The position numbers and the translations under genes are program-made. Source: Caulobacter segnis (GTDB taxonomy: Bacteria > Pseudomonadota > Alphaproteobacteria > Caulobacterales > Caulobacteraceae). From it: a DNA stretch of 64,000 nt. The notes under the pieces were generated by a model. The model was not told the DNA's origin. It saw nothing but the letters and a program-made list of their open reading frames with translations, and searched no databases. Position 1 is the first letter of the stretch; each line of letters starts with the position of its first letter. Shown here piece by piece: positions 9,419-17,266 of this stretch. Location of the stretch: assembly GCF_023935105.1 (NCBI RefSeq), contig NZ_CP096040.1, forward strand, positions 3,534,001 to 3,598,000, read 5' to 3'.

Positions 9419-10726
9419 TTACCCTCGTCCGATGGAGGCGTAGGTGAAGCCGTGGCGGACCATCTCGGCGGGCTTGTAGACGTTGCGCAGGTCCACGACG
9501 GTCGGCGACTTGAGCAGCAGCTTCAGGCGGTCCAGGTCCAAGGCGCGGAACTGGTCCCATTCGGTCAGGATCACCAGCGCGTCGGCCCCCTCGGCGGCCT
9601 CATAGGCGCCGGCCTTGAAGTCGACGTCCTTGAGCAGGTGCGCGGCTTCCTTGGCGCCCTCCGGATCGAAGGCCTGGACCTTGGCGCCCAGGGCCTGCAG
9701 GGCCGGGACGATGTCCAGGCTGGGGGCGTCGCGCATGTCGTCGGTGTTGGGCTTGAAGGTCAGGCCCAGGACGCCGATCGTGCGGCCCGCCAGGTCTTCC
9801 AGCTGCATGGCCTTGGCGATCTTGGTGGCCATGGCCTTCTTGCGCGCGTCGTTGACCTCGACCGTGGTCTCGATCAGCCGGGTCGGGGCGCCGTAGTCCT
9901 GAGCGGTCTTGACCAGGGCGATGGTGTCCTTGGGGAAGCAGCTGCCGCCATAGCCGGGGCCGGCGTTGAGGAACTTCGATCCGATCCGCTTGTCCAGGCC
10001 GATGCCCTTGGCCACTTGCTGAACATCCGCCCCGACCTTCTCGCAGAGGTCGGCCATCTCGTTGATGAAGGTGATCTTCATCGCCAGGAAGGCGTTGGCC
10101 GCGTACTTGATCAGTTCGCTGGTCCGGCGGCCGGTGAAGACGATCGGGGTCTCGTTGAGGCTCAGCGGGCGGTAGAGCTCGCGCATCACCGCCTGGGCGC
10201 GCTCGTCCTCGGTTCCCACGACCACGCGGTCAGGACGCTTGAAATCCTCGATCGCCGCGCCTTCGCGCAGGAACTCGGGGTTGGAGACCACCGCGAACTG
10301 GGCGTCCGGGCGGACCCTCTTGATGATCGCCTCGACCTCGTCGCCGGTGCCGACCGGCACGGTCGACTTGGTGACCACCACGGTAAAGCCGTCGATCAGC
10401 CCGGCGATCTCTTCGGCTGCGGCGTAGACGTACGAAAGGTCGGCGTGGCCGTCGCCGCGGCGCGTGGGCGTGCCCACCGCGATGAACACCGCGTCGGCGT
10501 CCTTGATCGCCTGGGCCCCGTCCAGGGTGAAGAACAGCCGCCCTTCGCGAACGTTGCGCGCCACCAGGTCATCCAGCCCCGGCTCGAAGATCGGGATTTC
10601 GCCTCGCTCCAGCCGCTCGATCTTGCTGGGATCCTTGTCGATGCACGTCACCACGTGACCGAAATCGGCGAAGCATGCCCCCGACACCAGACCCACATAT
10701 CCCGTGCCAATCATCGCTACGCGCAT
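9419..10726 (-). CDS. ugd: UDP-glucose 6-dehydrogenase
   Basis: UDP-glucose 6-dehydrogenase of 435 aa, a normal family length. It oxidises UDP-glucose twice, with two NAD+, to UDP-glucuronate. The N-terminal Rossmann motif is MIGTGYVGLVSGACFADFGH. The active-site region contains NAGPGYGGSCFPKD with the catalytic Cys, and the C-terminal domain has GLTFKPNTDDMRDAPS. It is followed after 4 bases by the UDP-glucuronate epimerase, so the two steps UDP-Glc to UDP-GlcA to UDP-GalA are encoded together. The start follows the usual MRVAMIGTGYVG opening, with GGGGAATGTTCC just upstream. Confidence 0.95.
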   Translation of the reverse strand: MRVAMIGTGYVGLVSGACFADFGHVVTCIDKDPSKIERLERGEIPIFEPGLDDLVARNVREGRLFFTLDGAQAIKDADAVFIAVGTPTRRGDGHADLSYVYAAAEEIAGLIDGFTVVVTKSTVPVGTGDEVEAIIKRVRPDAQFAVVSNPEFLREGAAIEDFKRPDRVVVGTEDERAQAVMRELYRPLSLNETPIVFTGRRTSELIKYAANAFLAMKITFINEMADLCEKVGADVQQVAKGIGLDKRIGSKFLNAGPGYGGSCFPKDTIALVKTAQDYGAPTRLIETTVEVNDARKKAMATKIAKAMQLEDLAGRTIGVLGLTFKPNTDDMRDAPSLDIVPALQALGAKVQAFDPEGAKEAAHLLKDVDFKAGAYEAAEGADALVILTEWDQFRALDLDRLKLLLKSPTVVDLRNVYKPAEMVRHGFTYASIGRG

Positions 10727-10815
10727 TGGAACATTCCCCGAAGAAACTCTTGGACCAAATTCATCCGACGCCCTTACCGCGCGATCCAGCTCCGCATAGC
10801 AAGGGCAATATGATA

Positions 10816-10843
10816 GGAAGAACTAGCTGGAGCTGGTTCCTCC
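10816..10843. terminator. Imperfect hairpin downstream of galE
   Basis: Inverted repeat of 13-base arms (GGAAGAACTAGCT and AGCTGGTTCCTCC) around GG, with 11 of 13 positions complementary. It lies in the 143-base gap between galE and ugd, so it could end the galE transcript or act as a processing hairpin. No T-run follows. Confidence 0.4.
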
Positions 10844-10869
10844 ACGAAGCTGTCGCGAAGGCGAAGGAG

Positions 10870-11871
10870 TTAGTCGGGCGCGGTCATTTGTGACCTCGCC
10901 TCTGCCTCAGCATGGTGCCAACGCCAAGCGCTGGAGAGGATCGTGTCGAGATCGCGCGACGGTGCCCAGCCCAACTGCTCTCGCGCCTTACCGTTATCGC
11001 CGACCAAGACCGGCGCATCGCCGATGCGGCGCGGGGCAACCTGCACCGCCAGCGGCTTGCCTGCGGCCCGGCCCACGCCATCAACGAGCTCGCGCACCGT
11101 CGTGCCCGTGCCAGTGCCAAGGTTGTAGGTTTCCGACGAGCCGCCAGCGAGCAGGCGACGCAATGCCGAGACGTGCGCGTCAGCCAGGTCCAGCACGTGG
11201 ACATAGTCGCGAACGGCCGTGCCATCTCGCGTGTCATAGTCGTCGCCGAAAATCGTGAAGTGCGAACGTTGCCCCATAGCCACCTGGATGGCTAGCGGGA
11301 TAGCGTGGGTCTCAGGTTCATGCCATTCGCCGATACGGCCTTCGGGATCGGCGCCCGCAGCATTGAAATAGCGCATGACAGCGCTCTTGAACCCGGCATA
11401 GCGGTCGTAGTCGGCCAGGGCCTGCTCGATCATCAGCTTGCTACGGCCATAGGGGTTCAGCGGCGCCTGCGGATGGTTTTCCGCCATGGGCAGGCTAACG
11501 GGATCACCGAAGGTCGCGCAGGTTGACGAGAACACCATGGCGTTCACGTTAGCGCGGCGCGCGGCCTCGATCAGAGTAATGGCCCCCCCGACATTGTTGT
11601 CGAAGAAGACACCGGGGTTCTTGACGGACTCACCTACCTCGATGCGGGCCGCGAAATGTAGTACGGCCACAGGCTTGTGCGTTGAGAACACTCTGTCTAG
11701 ACGCGCCGCGTCTCGGATATCGCCCTCTTCAAGAGGCCCCCATTGGACATGCTCACGGTGGCCGTTCGACATGTCGTCGAACACCACCGGCCGGAAACCG
11801 GCTTGAGCCAGAGCCAAGCAGGCGTGCGAGCCGACATAGCCGGCGCCGCCTGCGACAAGAACGGTCTGCAT
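10870..11871 (-). CDS. galE: UDP-glucose 4-epimerase
   Basis: UDP-glucose 4-epimerase of 333 aa, interconverting UDP-glucose and UDP-galactose with bound NAD. Motifs: VLVAGGAGYVGSHACLAL (NAD binding), SSTCATFGDP with the catalytic Ser/Thr, NPYGRSKLMIE with YxxxK, and RDYVHVLDLADAH. The frame allows a GTG at 11877, but the ATG at 11871 gives the canonical MQTVLVAGG start with GGGGG 7 bases upstream. It lies 47 bases downstream of the small phosphoglycosyl transferase gene and probably shares its promoter. Confidence 0.93.
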   Translation of the reverse strand: MQTVLVAGGAGYVGSHACLALAQAGFRPVVFDDMSNGHREHVQWGPLEEGDIRDAARLDRVFSTHKPVAVLHFAARIEVGESVKNPGVFFDNNVGGAITLIEAARRANVNAMVFSSTCATFGDPVSLPMAENHPQAPLNPYGRSKLMIEQALADYDRYAGFKSAVMRYFNAAGADPEGRIGEWHEPETHAIPLAIQVAMGQRSHFTIFGDDYDTRDGTAVRDYVHVLDLADAHVSALRRLLAGGSSETYNLGTGTGTTVRELVDGVGRAAGKPLAVQVAPRRIGDAPVLVGDNGKAREQLGWAPSRDLDTILSSAWRWHHAEAEARSQMTAPD

Positions 11872-11918
11872 TGCCACCCCCGACCACGATGGAATAGATC
11901 CATCATCGCCATCAATCG

Positions 11919-12572
11919 CTAGTAAGCGTTTTCCGCCATCAGCAGATGCGGCACGGTCATCAGCAGGATCTTGATGTCACCGCCTAAGGTCCAGCGCTCG
12001 ATATACTCGTTGTCCGCGTCGATACGGGCGGCCATAGCCTCTGTGGCGCTGGTGCCGCCGCGCAGGCCCTTGATCTGGGCCAGGCCGGTCAGGCCGGGGC
12101 GGGCGCGGAAGCGCAGGTGGTAGTTGGCGATCAGCGCGCCGTATTGCTCATCATGGGCCAGGGCATGGGGGCGCGGGCCGACGATCGACATGTCGCCCTT
12201 CAGCACGTTGAGGAGCTGGGGAAGCTCGTCGATGCTGGTCTTGCGGATGATACGGCCGAGCGTGGTGATCCGGTCGTCGTCGCGTTTGGCTTGGACGACC
12301 TTGGCGCCATTCTCCTGGCACCGCATCGAGCGGAACTTGAAGATCGTGAAAGCCTGACCGTTCAGCCCGCCACGGGACTGCCGGAACAACACCGGACCCG
12401 GAGACTCCAGCTTAATCAGCACGGCGATGAAGGCGAGGAGAGGTGCGAAGAACAGCAAAGCGCCGCCCGCTACCAGAATATCCATCGCCCGCTTGAGCGG
12501 ATCTTGAGCGACCGGCGACGCTTTGACGGCGCACGTTCGCTGTTCCGCTGACGGATTAGATACGATCAGCAC
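11919..12572 (-). CDS. Small undecaprenyl-phosphate phosphoglycosyl transferase
   Basis: Monotopic phosphoglycosyl transferase of 217 aa (bacterial sugar transferase, PssY/PglC-type). It transfers a sugar-1-phosphate to undecaprenyl phosphate and so starts repeat-unit assembly. One hydrophobic re-entrant helix near residues 30-52 follows KRAMDILVAGG. Family motifs are SPGPVLFRQSRGG, FKFRSM, RKTSIDELPQLLNVLKGDMS, VGPRPHA and RPGLTGLAQIKG. The catalytic Asp-Glu pair is in SIDELPQ. The start is a GTG. A much longer homologue lies at 52463, so the strain has two initiating enzymes in this window. Confidence 0.9.
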   Translation of the reverse strand: MLIVSNPSAEQRTCAVKASPVAQDPLKRAMDILVAGGALLFFAPLLAFIAVLIKLESPGPVLFRQSRGGLNGQAFTIFKFRSMRCQENGAKVVQAKRDDDRITTLGRIIRKTSIDELPQLLNVLKGDMSIVGPRPHALAHDEQYGALIANYHLRFRARPGLTGLAQIKGLRGGTSATEAMAARIDADNEYIERWTLGGDIKILLMTVPHLLMAENAY

Positions 12573-12997
12573 GTGGTCCCCACCAGTGTATGTGTCCGGG
12601 TCTTTGCCCGATGATTTAGGAAGCCTTTACTAAATCAGCGTTCCGCAAACAACCGCCCGCATCGAGGATTAACCAACCTTTTTTCGCGAAACGCCGATTC
12701 TTGCTCGATCAACTGACATTTTCGCCGCGTTGGCAGGCGCCAATCATCGTGAAACACAAAGTTTAGTTAAAAGGGAACAGCGTCTTCAGACGAATAAACT
12801 GTGACGAAATGCACATGAGCCCTCCATAACGAGGCCCAAGAAAGGTGCAAGTTCTTGGCGATGCGGTGCAGAGCCCGCCACAAGCCGCCCAATGTTTCTG
12901 ACTGCTTGGTGCTTTGGTTGACGTCACGAACATCCGAGCCCACGGTCAACAGGCTGCGCCCCGTCCGGCAGGCGAGAACCGACTGCGGCCATATCAC
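12573..12997. other. Intergenic region, probable promoter of PGT-galE
   Basis: A 425-base gap between the Lrp-type regulator stop and the GTG of the phosphoglycosyl transferase, both on the minus strand. It is noticeably richer in A+T than the flanking genes (for example 12640-12790). A leftward promoter for the PGT-galE pair is expected here, but I cannot assign -35/-10 boxes with confidence. A 76-codon open frame at 12767-12997 shows no family features and is not called as a gene. Confidence 0.4.
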
Positions 12998-13516
12998 TCA
13001 ACCGGTTCCGGCGGCCAACAACGCTTGGGCATAATCGCGGCGGTCGATGATCGGGCGGCAAAAAGTCAGAGCGCCGTCGATCACGGCAGGCTCGGTCAGC
13101 ATGGCCTTAAACCAGGCGTTCGCTTCGGCCATGTCACGATGGACGGCGAGCACACGATAGTTGTGTTTCCCCGTGACCGCCGCGGCGGCGGAGACGTAAG
13201 GATCCTCGCGCAAGCGTTGCTCCAGCCTGTCGAGATCCAACCCGGTCAGCAGGCGAGTCCGGAGATCGGCGACGCAGTGGCAGATGTCGCCCGGCAGCAC
13301 GACGCGGTCGATCAGCTTGAGCATGCCATTGCGCTTGAACCGGGCGATGATGCGAAAAGCTGTGGTCGACGACACGCCGAGCATCTCGGCCAGCTCGTGC
13401 ACCGTGGGCAATGGCCGCCCCTCCAGCCGCGCCATCACCGCCAGATCGGCGGCGAGGTCGTCGCGTGGCGCGGGCGTCCGCTCGGCCGGGGTGGATCCAG
13501 GTTTTCGGGCGCTCAC
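12998..13516 (-). CDS. Lrp/AsnC-family transcriptional regulator
   Basis: Regulator of 172 aa in the Lrp/AsnC (feast/famine) family. The winged helix-turn-helix lies near residues 40-70 with TVHELAEMLGVSSTTAFRII. A C-terminal RAM-like ligand-binding domain follows (YVSAAAAVTGKHNYRVLAVH). The family usually senses amino acids and forms octameric DNA-wrapping particles. It begins 13 bases after the serine hydrolase gene, as the last member of the operon that starts with the TonB receptor at 19507. A role in sensing the amino acid released by the pathway is an inference from this position. Confidence 0.82.
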   Translation of the reverse strand: MSARKPGSTPAERTPAPRDDLAADLAVMARLEGRPLPTVHELAEMLGVSSTTAFRIIARFKRNGMLKLIDRVVLPGDICHCVADLRTRLLTGLDLDRLEQRLREDPYVSAAAAVTGKHNYRVLAVHRDMAEANAWFKAMLTEPAVIDGALTFCRPIIDRRDYAQALLAAGTG

Positions 13517-13529
13517 GACGCGTCGGCTC

Positions 13530-15092
13530 CTAGGGCTTCGGCGTGAAGAGTAGGTCGTGATAGTCCCAGCTGAAGTCGGCGATCGGCGAGACGGCCTTCA
13601 TCGTCACCCGTGCGATCTTGCCGTCGGCGTCAAGATTGAAGGTGACGTAGGCCGGCTCAAGGGCCTTGTCGTCGAAGCGGGTGACGAAGGTGTCGTACTG
13701 CCAATGCTCCAGCCGGCCGGCCATGCGGGGCGTCGATCTGAAATCGATACGCAGGCCGTCCGCCGCCTCGGTCACCACGATGTCGCCGTACCAAGGATCG
13801 CTGTAGGTCCCCGCGTAGCGCGCCGTCGGCAGCGAGGGTCCCACGCCGGCCGGTTTGGCCTGGACGCCGCCCAACATCTTCAGCGCGCCGCCGACCAGCT
13901 GCTGCTTGTAGGCGATGTAGCGCTCTGTCCAGGGCTCGGGCCTGAGACCCAGATAGTGGTCGAGCAGCTCGTACATCAAGCCGCGCGGCAACTCGCCGTC
14001 CTCACTGTTCAGCGCGATCGAGAAGCCGGCATTGCGACTGGGGATCAGCACCACCACGGTCTTGAAGCCGAACACCGCACCGCCATGCCAGACGATCTGG
14101 GTTCCACGATAGTCCTGGATTTCCCAGCCCAAGGCGTAGGCTTGGAAGGTCGGCTGCGTCACCTCCATGCCGGGCGGCGCCTTGTCCAGCGGCTGGATCA
14201 CCTCGGGCCGCCACATCGCCTCATGCTGGGCCTCGCTGAACAGGCTTCCGCCGCCAGGCAGAGCGCCATGGGCCAGCTGCAGCTTCAGCCACTTGGCCAT
14301 GTCGTTGGCGCTGATCGCCAAGCCGCCGGCGGGGGCGGCGCTGGTCGCCAGTTCGTCGCGCTCATCGAGCACCTCCTGGTCTCCCGTCCCGCGCAGCCCG
14401 CCGTTCATCCGGGCGTGTGGCTGGGCGCGATTGGGGACGTCGAAACGGCGTCCGTCGGTGGTCGAGGCGCTCATCCCGGCTGGGGCGAAGACGTGCTCGC
14501 GGACATAGTCCTCCCAGGTCTGGCCAGTGACCGCCTCGATCAGTTGGCCGGCCACCATGTAGAGAATGTTGTCGTAGGCGTAGCCGCTGCGGAAACTGGT
14601 GGCGGGCTTGAGGTAGCGCAGACGGCGTACGGCCTCGGCGCGTGGGATGTTGCTGCGCGGCACGAACAGCAGATCGCCCTGCCCCAGGCCAAGACCACTG
14701 CGGTGGACCAGCAGATCGCGCACGGTCATCTCGCGTGTGACCCAGGGATCATACATCTGGAAGCCTGGCAGGCGGTCGGTGACCTTGTCGTCCCACGACA
14801 GCTTGCCGGCGTCGACCAGAGTGGCCAGGGCCGCCGTGGTGAAGGCCTTGCCGGTCGAGCCGGTCATGAACAACGTGTCGGCGTCGACCTTCTCCGGCGC
14901 GCCCAGCCTGCGGACGCCATAGCCCTTGGCCAGGACGGTCCGCCCCTCGTCGACGATCGCGATCGACAGACCCGGCGCGCCGACCTTTCGGCGCAGTTGC
15001 TCGACATGGGCGTCGAAACGCATGGGCGGCGGGACGACGGCGCCGACAGCCGGAGCGGCCTGCAGCGCGGCGGCGAGGACGAGACCGATCAT
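13530..15092 (-). CDS. Exported serine hydrolase (beta-lactamase/DD-peptidase fold)
   Basis: Exported PF00144-type serine hydrolase of 520 aa. A short signal peptide (MIGLVLAAALQAAPAVGA) is followed by the catalytic SxxK motif STGK at residues 79-82 and a YxN motif within YAYDN. The C-terminal 120 residues resemble the lipocalin-like DUF3471 domain. Relatives include D-aminopeptidases, DD-carboxypeptidases and esterases; the fold does not fix the substrate. The frame runs far upstream as a shadow of the YkvI gene. The start at 15092 makes an ATGA overlap with the YkvI stop. In this operon a peptidase acting on D-amino-acid-containing peptides is a reasonable inference. Confidence 0.85.
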   Translation of the reverse strand: MIGLVLAAALQAAPAVGAVVPPPMRFDAHVEQLRRKVGAPGLSIAIVDEGRTVLAKGYGVRRLGAPEKVDADTLFMTGSTGKAFTTAALATLVDAGKLSWDDKVTDRLPGFQMYDPWVTREMTVRDLLVHRSGLGLGQGDLLFVPRSNIPRAEAVRRLRYLKPATSFRSGYAYDNILYMVAGQLIEAVTGQTWEDYVREHVFAPAGMSASTTDGRRFDVPNRAQPHARMNGGLRGTGDQEVLDERDELATSAAPAGGLAISANDMAKWLKLQLAHGALPGGGSLFSEAQHEAMWRPEVIQPLDKAPPGMEVTQPTFQAYALGWEIQDYRGTQIVWHGGAVFGFKTVVVLIPSRNAGFSIALNSEDGELPRGLMYELLDHYLGLRPEPWTERYIAYKQQLVGGALKMLGGVQAKPAGVGPSLPTARYAGTYSDPWYGDIVVTEAADGLRIDFRSTPRMAGRLEHWQYDTFVTRFDDKALEPAYVTFNLDADGKIARVTMKAVSPIADFSWDYHDLLFTPKP

Positions 15093-16210
15093 GAAAGCTC
15101 CGGTTGTAGGGCGGGCCGCCGGGCGAGACGGACCAGGCCCAGGGTCGCCAGCGGCGCGACGTAGAGGGCGATCAAGGCGTAGGCCAGCAGGCGATAGCCG
15201 CCGGCGATCAGGCCGACCAGGCCGACCCGCTCGGCCAGCACCATGCAAAGCAGCAGCAGGGCCAGGGCGCACAGGGCGCGCGCCCGGACGCCGAAGGCGC
15301 GGCCCAGCCGGGCCCGGAAGGCGCCGGCGAGGCGCTCGTTGACGGCGTGCACGGCGCCCGTGCCGCTCTCCAGAAGGGCAGCGAAGACCATCAGCTGGAA
15401 CAGCAGGCGAAACAGCGGGAGATCGAGCTTGCTCAACAGCACGTCGGACGGCAGGGCCGCCCCACCGATCTCGGGCGCGTAGGCGCACATGCAGACGAAG
15501 AAGACGAAGGCTGGAATCATGGCCAGGGGCCCGGCGATCAGCCCGGCCGTCACCGCGTCGCGATCGCTGAGCAGATGGCGGGTCACCGGCAAGACGATCA
15601 CCGCCCCGATGATGTTGTAGCCGGCATAGGTCGCACCGCCGACCAAAGCGCCGGCGCCGACTTGAACCGGAACGGCGAAGGCGCTGGCGATCTTGTGGCC
15701 GAAAGCGCCCAAGGCCAGCGCCAGGAACAATGCGTAGACGCCGTAGAGCAGGATCGAAACCCAGGCGAACAATTGCTCGACCAATCGATTGCCGAAGGCG
15801 GCGAACAGGGTGACGCCCAGCAGCAAGGCCAGCATGCCGACGACCTTCGGGGCACCTAGCACCGCGTGACCGATCTCGCCCGCCGCCGCCCCGAAAACGG
15901 CCAGCACCAGTACCACGAAGACGCCGTAGGCCAGTTCGAAGGCCACCCAGCCACGCCCCAACAGGGCCTGGAAGAAGCCGCGATAGTCCCGCGTTCCAGT
16001 CGCCCGTGCGAACAGAAAGGTCAGAACGCACATGCCGCTCCAGACCAAGGTGGCCAAGGTCAGGCCCGCCAACCCACCCCACGGCCCGGCGGGCAGAAAG
16101 AACTCGGCGATCTCGCGGCCGGTAGCGTAGCCGCCGCCGATGACCGCGGCCTTGAACGCCAGGCCCGGCAGCAGCCAGCGGCTGAACCAAGCAGGCGAGC
16201 GGCCGCTCAT
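15089..16210 (-). CDS. YkvI-family membrane transporter
   Basis: Polytopic membrane protein of 373 aa with about ten hydrophobic segments, matching the YkvI family (COG3949, related to APC/SSS-type amino acid carriers). The opening FKAAVIGGGYATGREIAEFF, with its glycine-rich unwound first helix, is characteristic. Function in the family is not established. Its start overlaps the stop of the dgcN-like gene (ATGA), and its stop overlaps the serine hydrolase start, so it is translationally coupled on both sides. Carriage of an amino acid or N-acetylated amino acid is an inference from its neighbours. Confidence 0.8.
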   Translation of the reverse strand: MSGRSPAWFSRWLLPGLAFKAAVIGGGYATGREIAEFFLPAGPWGGLAGLTLATLVWSGMCVLTFLFARATGTRDYRGFFQALLGRGWVAFELAYGVFVVLVLAVFGAAAGEIGHAVLGAPKVVGMLALLLGVTLFAAFGNRLVEQLFAWVSILLYGVYALFLALALGAFGHKIASAFAVPVQVGAGALVGGATYAGYNIIGAVIVLPVTRHLLSDRDAVTAGLIAGPLAMIPAFVFFVCMCAYAPEIGGAALPSDVLLSKLDLPLFRLLFQLMVFAALLESGTGAVHAVNERLAGAFRARLGRAFGVRARALCALALLLLCMVLAERVGLVGLIAGGYRLLAYALIALYVAPLATLGLVRLARRPALQPELS

Positions 16211-17262
16211 GCGAGACAGGAGTCCAGCAGGCGCTCGAACGCCGCTCCGCCGCGCAGCGGATCGGCCACAGGCAGGCCCAGCCGCGCAGCGACCGCGGCG
16301 ATCTCGGCTTCGGCGGCTTCCGGCGTCAGCTTGCCGGTGTTCAGACTGATCCCCGCGCAGCGGATATCCGGGCTGGTCACCTGCCCTAAGGCGAGAGTCG
16401 CCGAGATCACCGCCTCGATCGAGGGAATAGCGAAGCCCGGATGGCCGAGGATCTCGGTGCGGCCCGGCTCGTGGCAGACCACGAAGCTGTCCGGCTGGCT
16501 GCCGTGCAGCAATCCCAGGGACACCGCGCCGTAGGCTGGATGCAGCAAAGACCCCTGCCCTTCGATCACGTCGATGTGGCTGGAGGCGGCGGCGGGGCTC
16601 AGCATCTCGGCGGCCCCGGCCACGAAGTCGGAAACCACCGCGTCGATCGGCACACCGGCTCCCGCGATCATGATCCCCGTCTGACCGGTGGCGCGGAAGT
16701 CGACGTCCAGCCCCCTGGCCTTCAGGCCCCGCGTGATGGCCAAGGCGGCGTACTTCTTGCCCAGCGCGCAGTCGGTGCCGACCGTTAGGATCCGGCGTCC
16801 CAGGCGTGGTTTGCCGACGCCGACCGGTATGCCCGTCGGCGGGGTGCGTACGTCGATCAGCCGCCGCCCCGTCCGCTCGGCCGCGGCCTTCAACTCGGGT
16901 ATGTCGCCGAGGCGGGCGTGCATGCCCGAAACGATGTCCAAGCCCGCCTCCAGAGCCTCGACAAGGCCGGCGATCCAGTTGGACGGTATGATACCGCCGG
17001 CGTTGGCGACGCCGATCACCAGGCCCCGCGCGCCCTCGGCCGCGGCCTGCGCCGGCGCCAAGGCCGGCAAGCCAGTGCTGACCCGGCCGCCCGGCAGGAC
17101 GAACTCGCCGACGCAGCGCTCCCCCACCCAGTCGCGCAGACCGAAAGCGGTCTTGGCGTAGCCCGGCTCGACAGTATCGCCCAGGAACAACAGATAGGGC
17201 GACGGCAGGCCGGCGGCCTCACGCGAGACCTCGTCCTGGGGAACTCTGGCGGTGACACTCAT
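16207..17262 (-). CDS. dgcN: DUF1611 protein, DgcN-like D-glutamate N-acetyltransferase
   Basis: DUF1611-family protein of 351 aa with a P-loop (GTDCALGKK, residues 162-170) in the C-terminal half and a Rossmann-like N-terminal domain (LVIGVANAGGIIPSNWI). Members of this family have been described as DgcN, which N-acetylates D-glutamate before DgcA racemises it to the L form. Other conserved segments are RTPPTGIPVGVGKPRLG, DFVAGAAEMLSP and HIDVIEGQGSLLHPAYG. It starts 4 bases after the TonB receptor stop. A dgcA-like gene lies 3.7 kb upstream in the sister operon, which supports the call. The enzyme assignment rests on family knowledge, not on visible catalytic residues. Confidence 0.78.
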   Translation of the reverse strand: MSVTARVPQDEVSREAAGLPSPYLLFLGDTVEPGYAKTAFGLRDWVGERCVGEFVLPGGRVSTGLPALAPAQAAAEGARGLVIGVANAGGIIPSNWIAGLVEALEAGLDIVSGMHARLGDIPELKAAAERTGRRLIDVRTPPTGIPVGVGKPRLGRRILTVGTDCALGKKYAALAITRGLKARGLDVDFRATGQTGIMIAGAGVPIDAVVSDFVAGAAEMLSPAAASSHIDVIEGQGSLLHPAYGAVSLGLLHGSQPDSFVVCHEPGRTEILGHPGFAIPSIEAVISATLALGQVTSPDIRCAGISLNTGKLTPEAAEAEIAAVAARLGLPVADPLRGGAAFERLLDSCLA

Positions 17263-17266
17263 GCGA

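Noticed and set aside
12767..12997. A 76-codon leftward frame in the gap before the phosphoglycosyl transferase
   Set aside because: No ribosome site, no recognisable domain, and composition unlike neighbouring genes.
13530..16190. An 886-codon frame covering the serine hydrolase and the whole YkvI gene
   Set aside because: Its first 366 residues are Arg/Ala/Pro-rich shadow sequence opposite to the hydrophobic YkvI frame. The real gene starts at 15092 with a signal peptide and an ATGA overlap.
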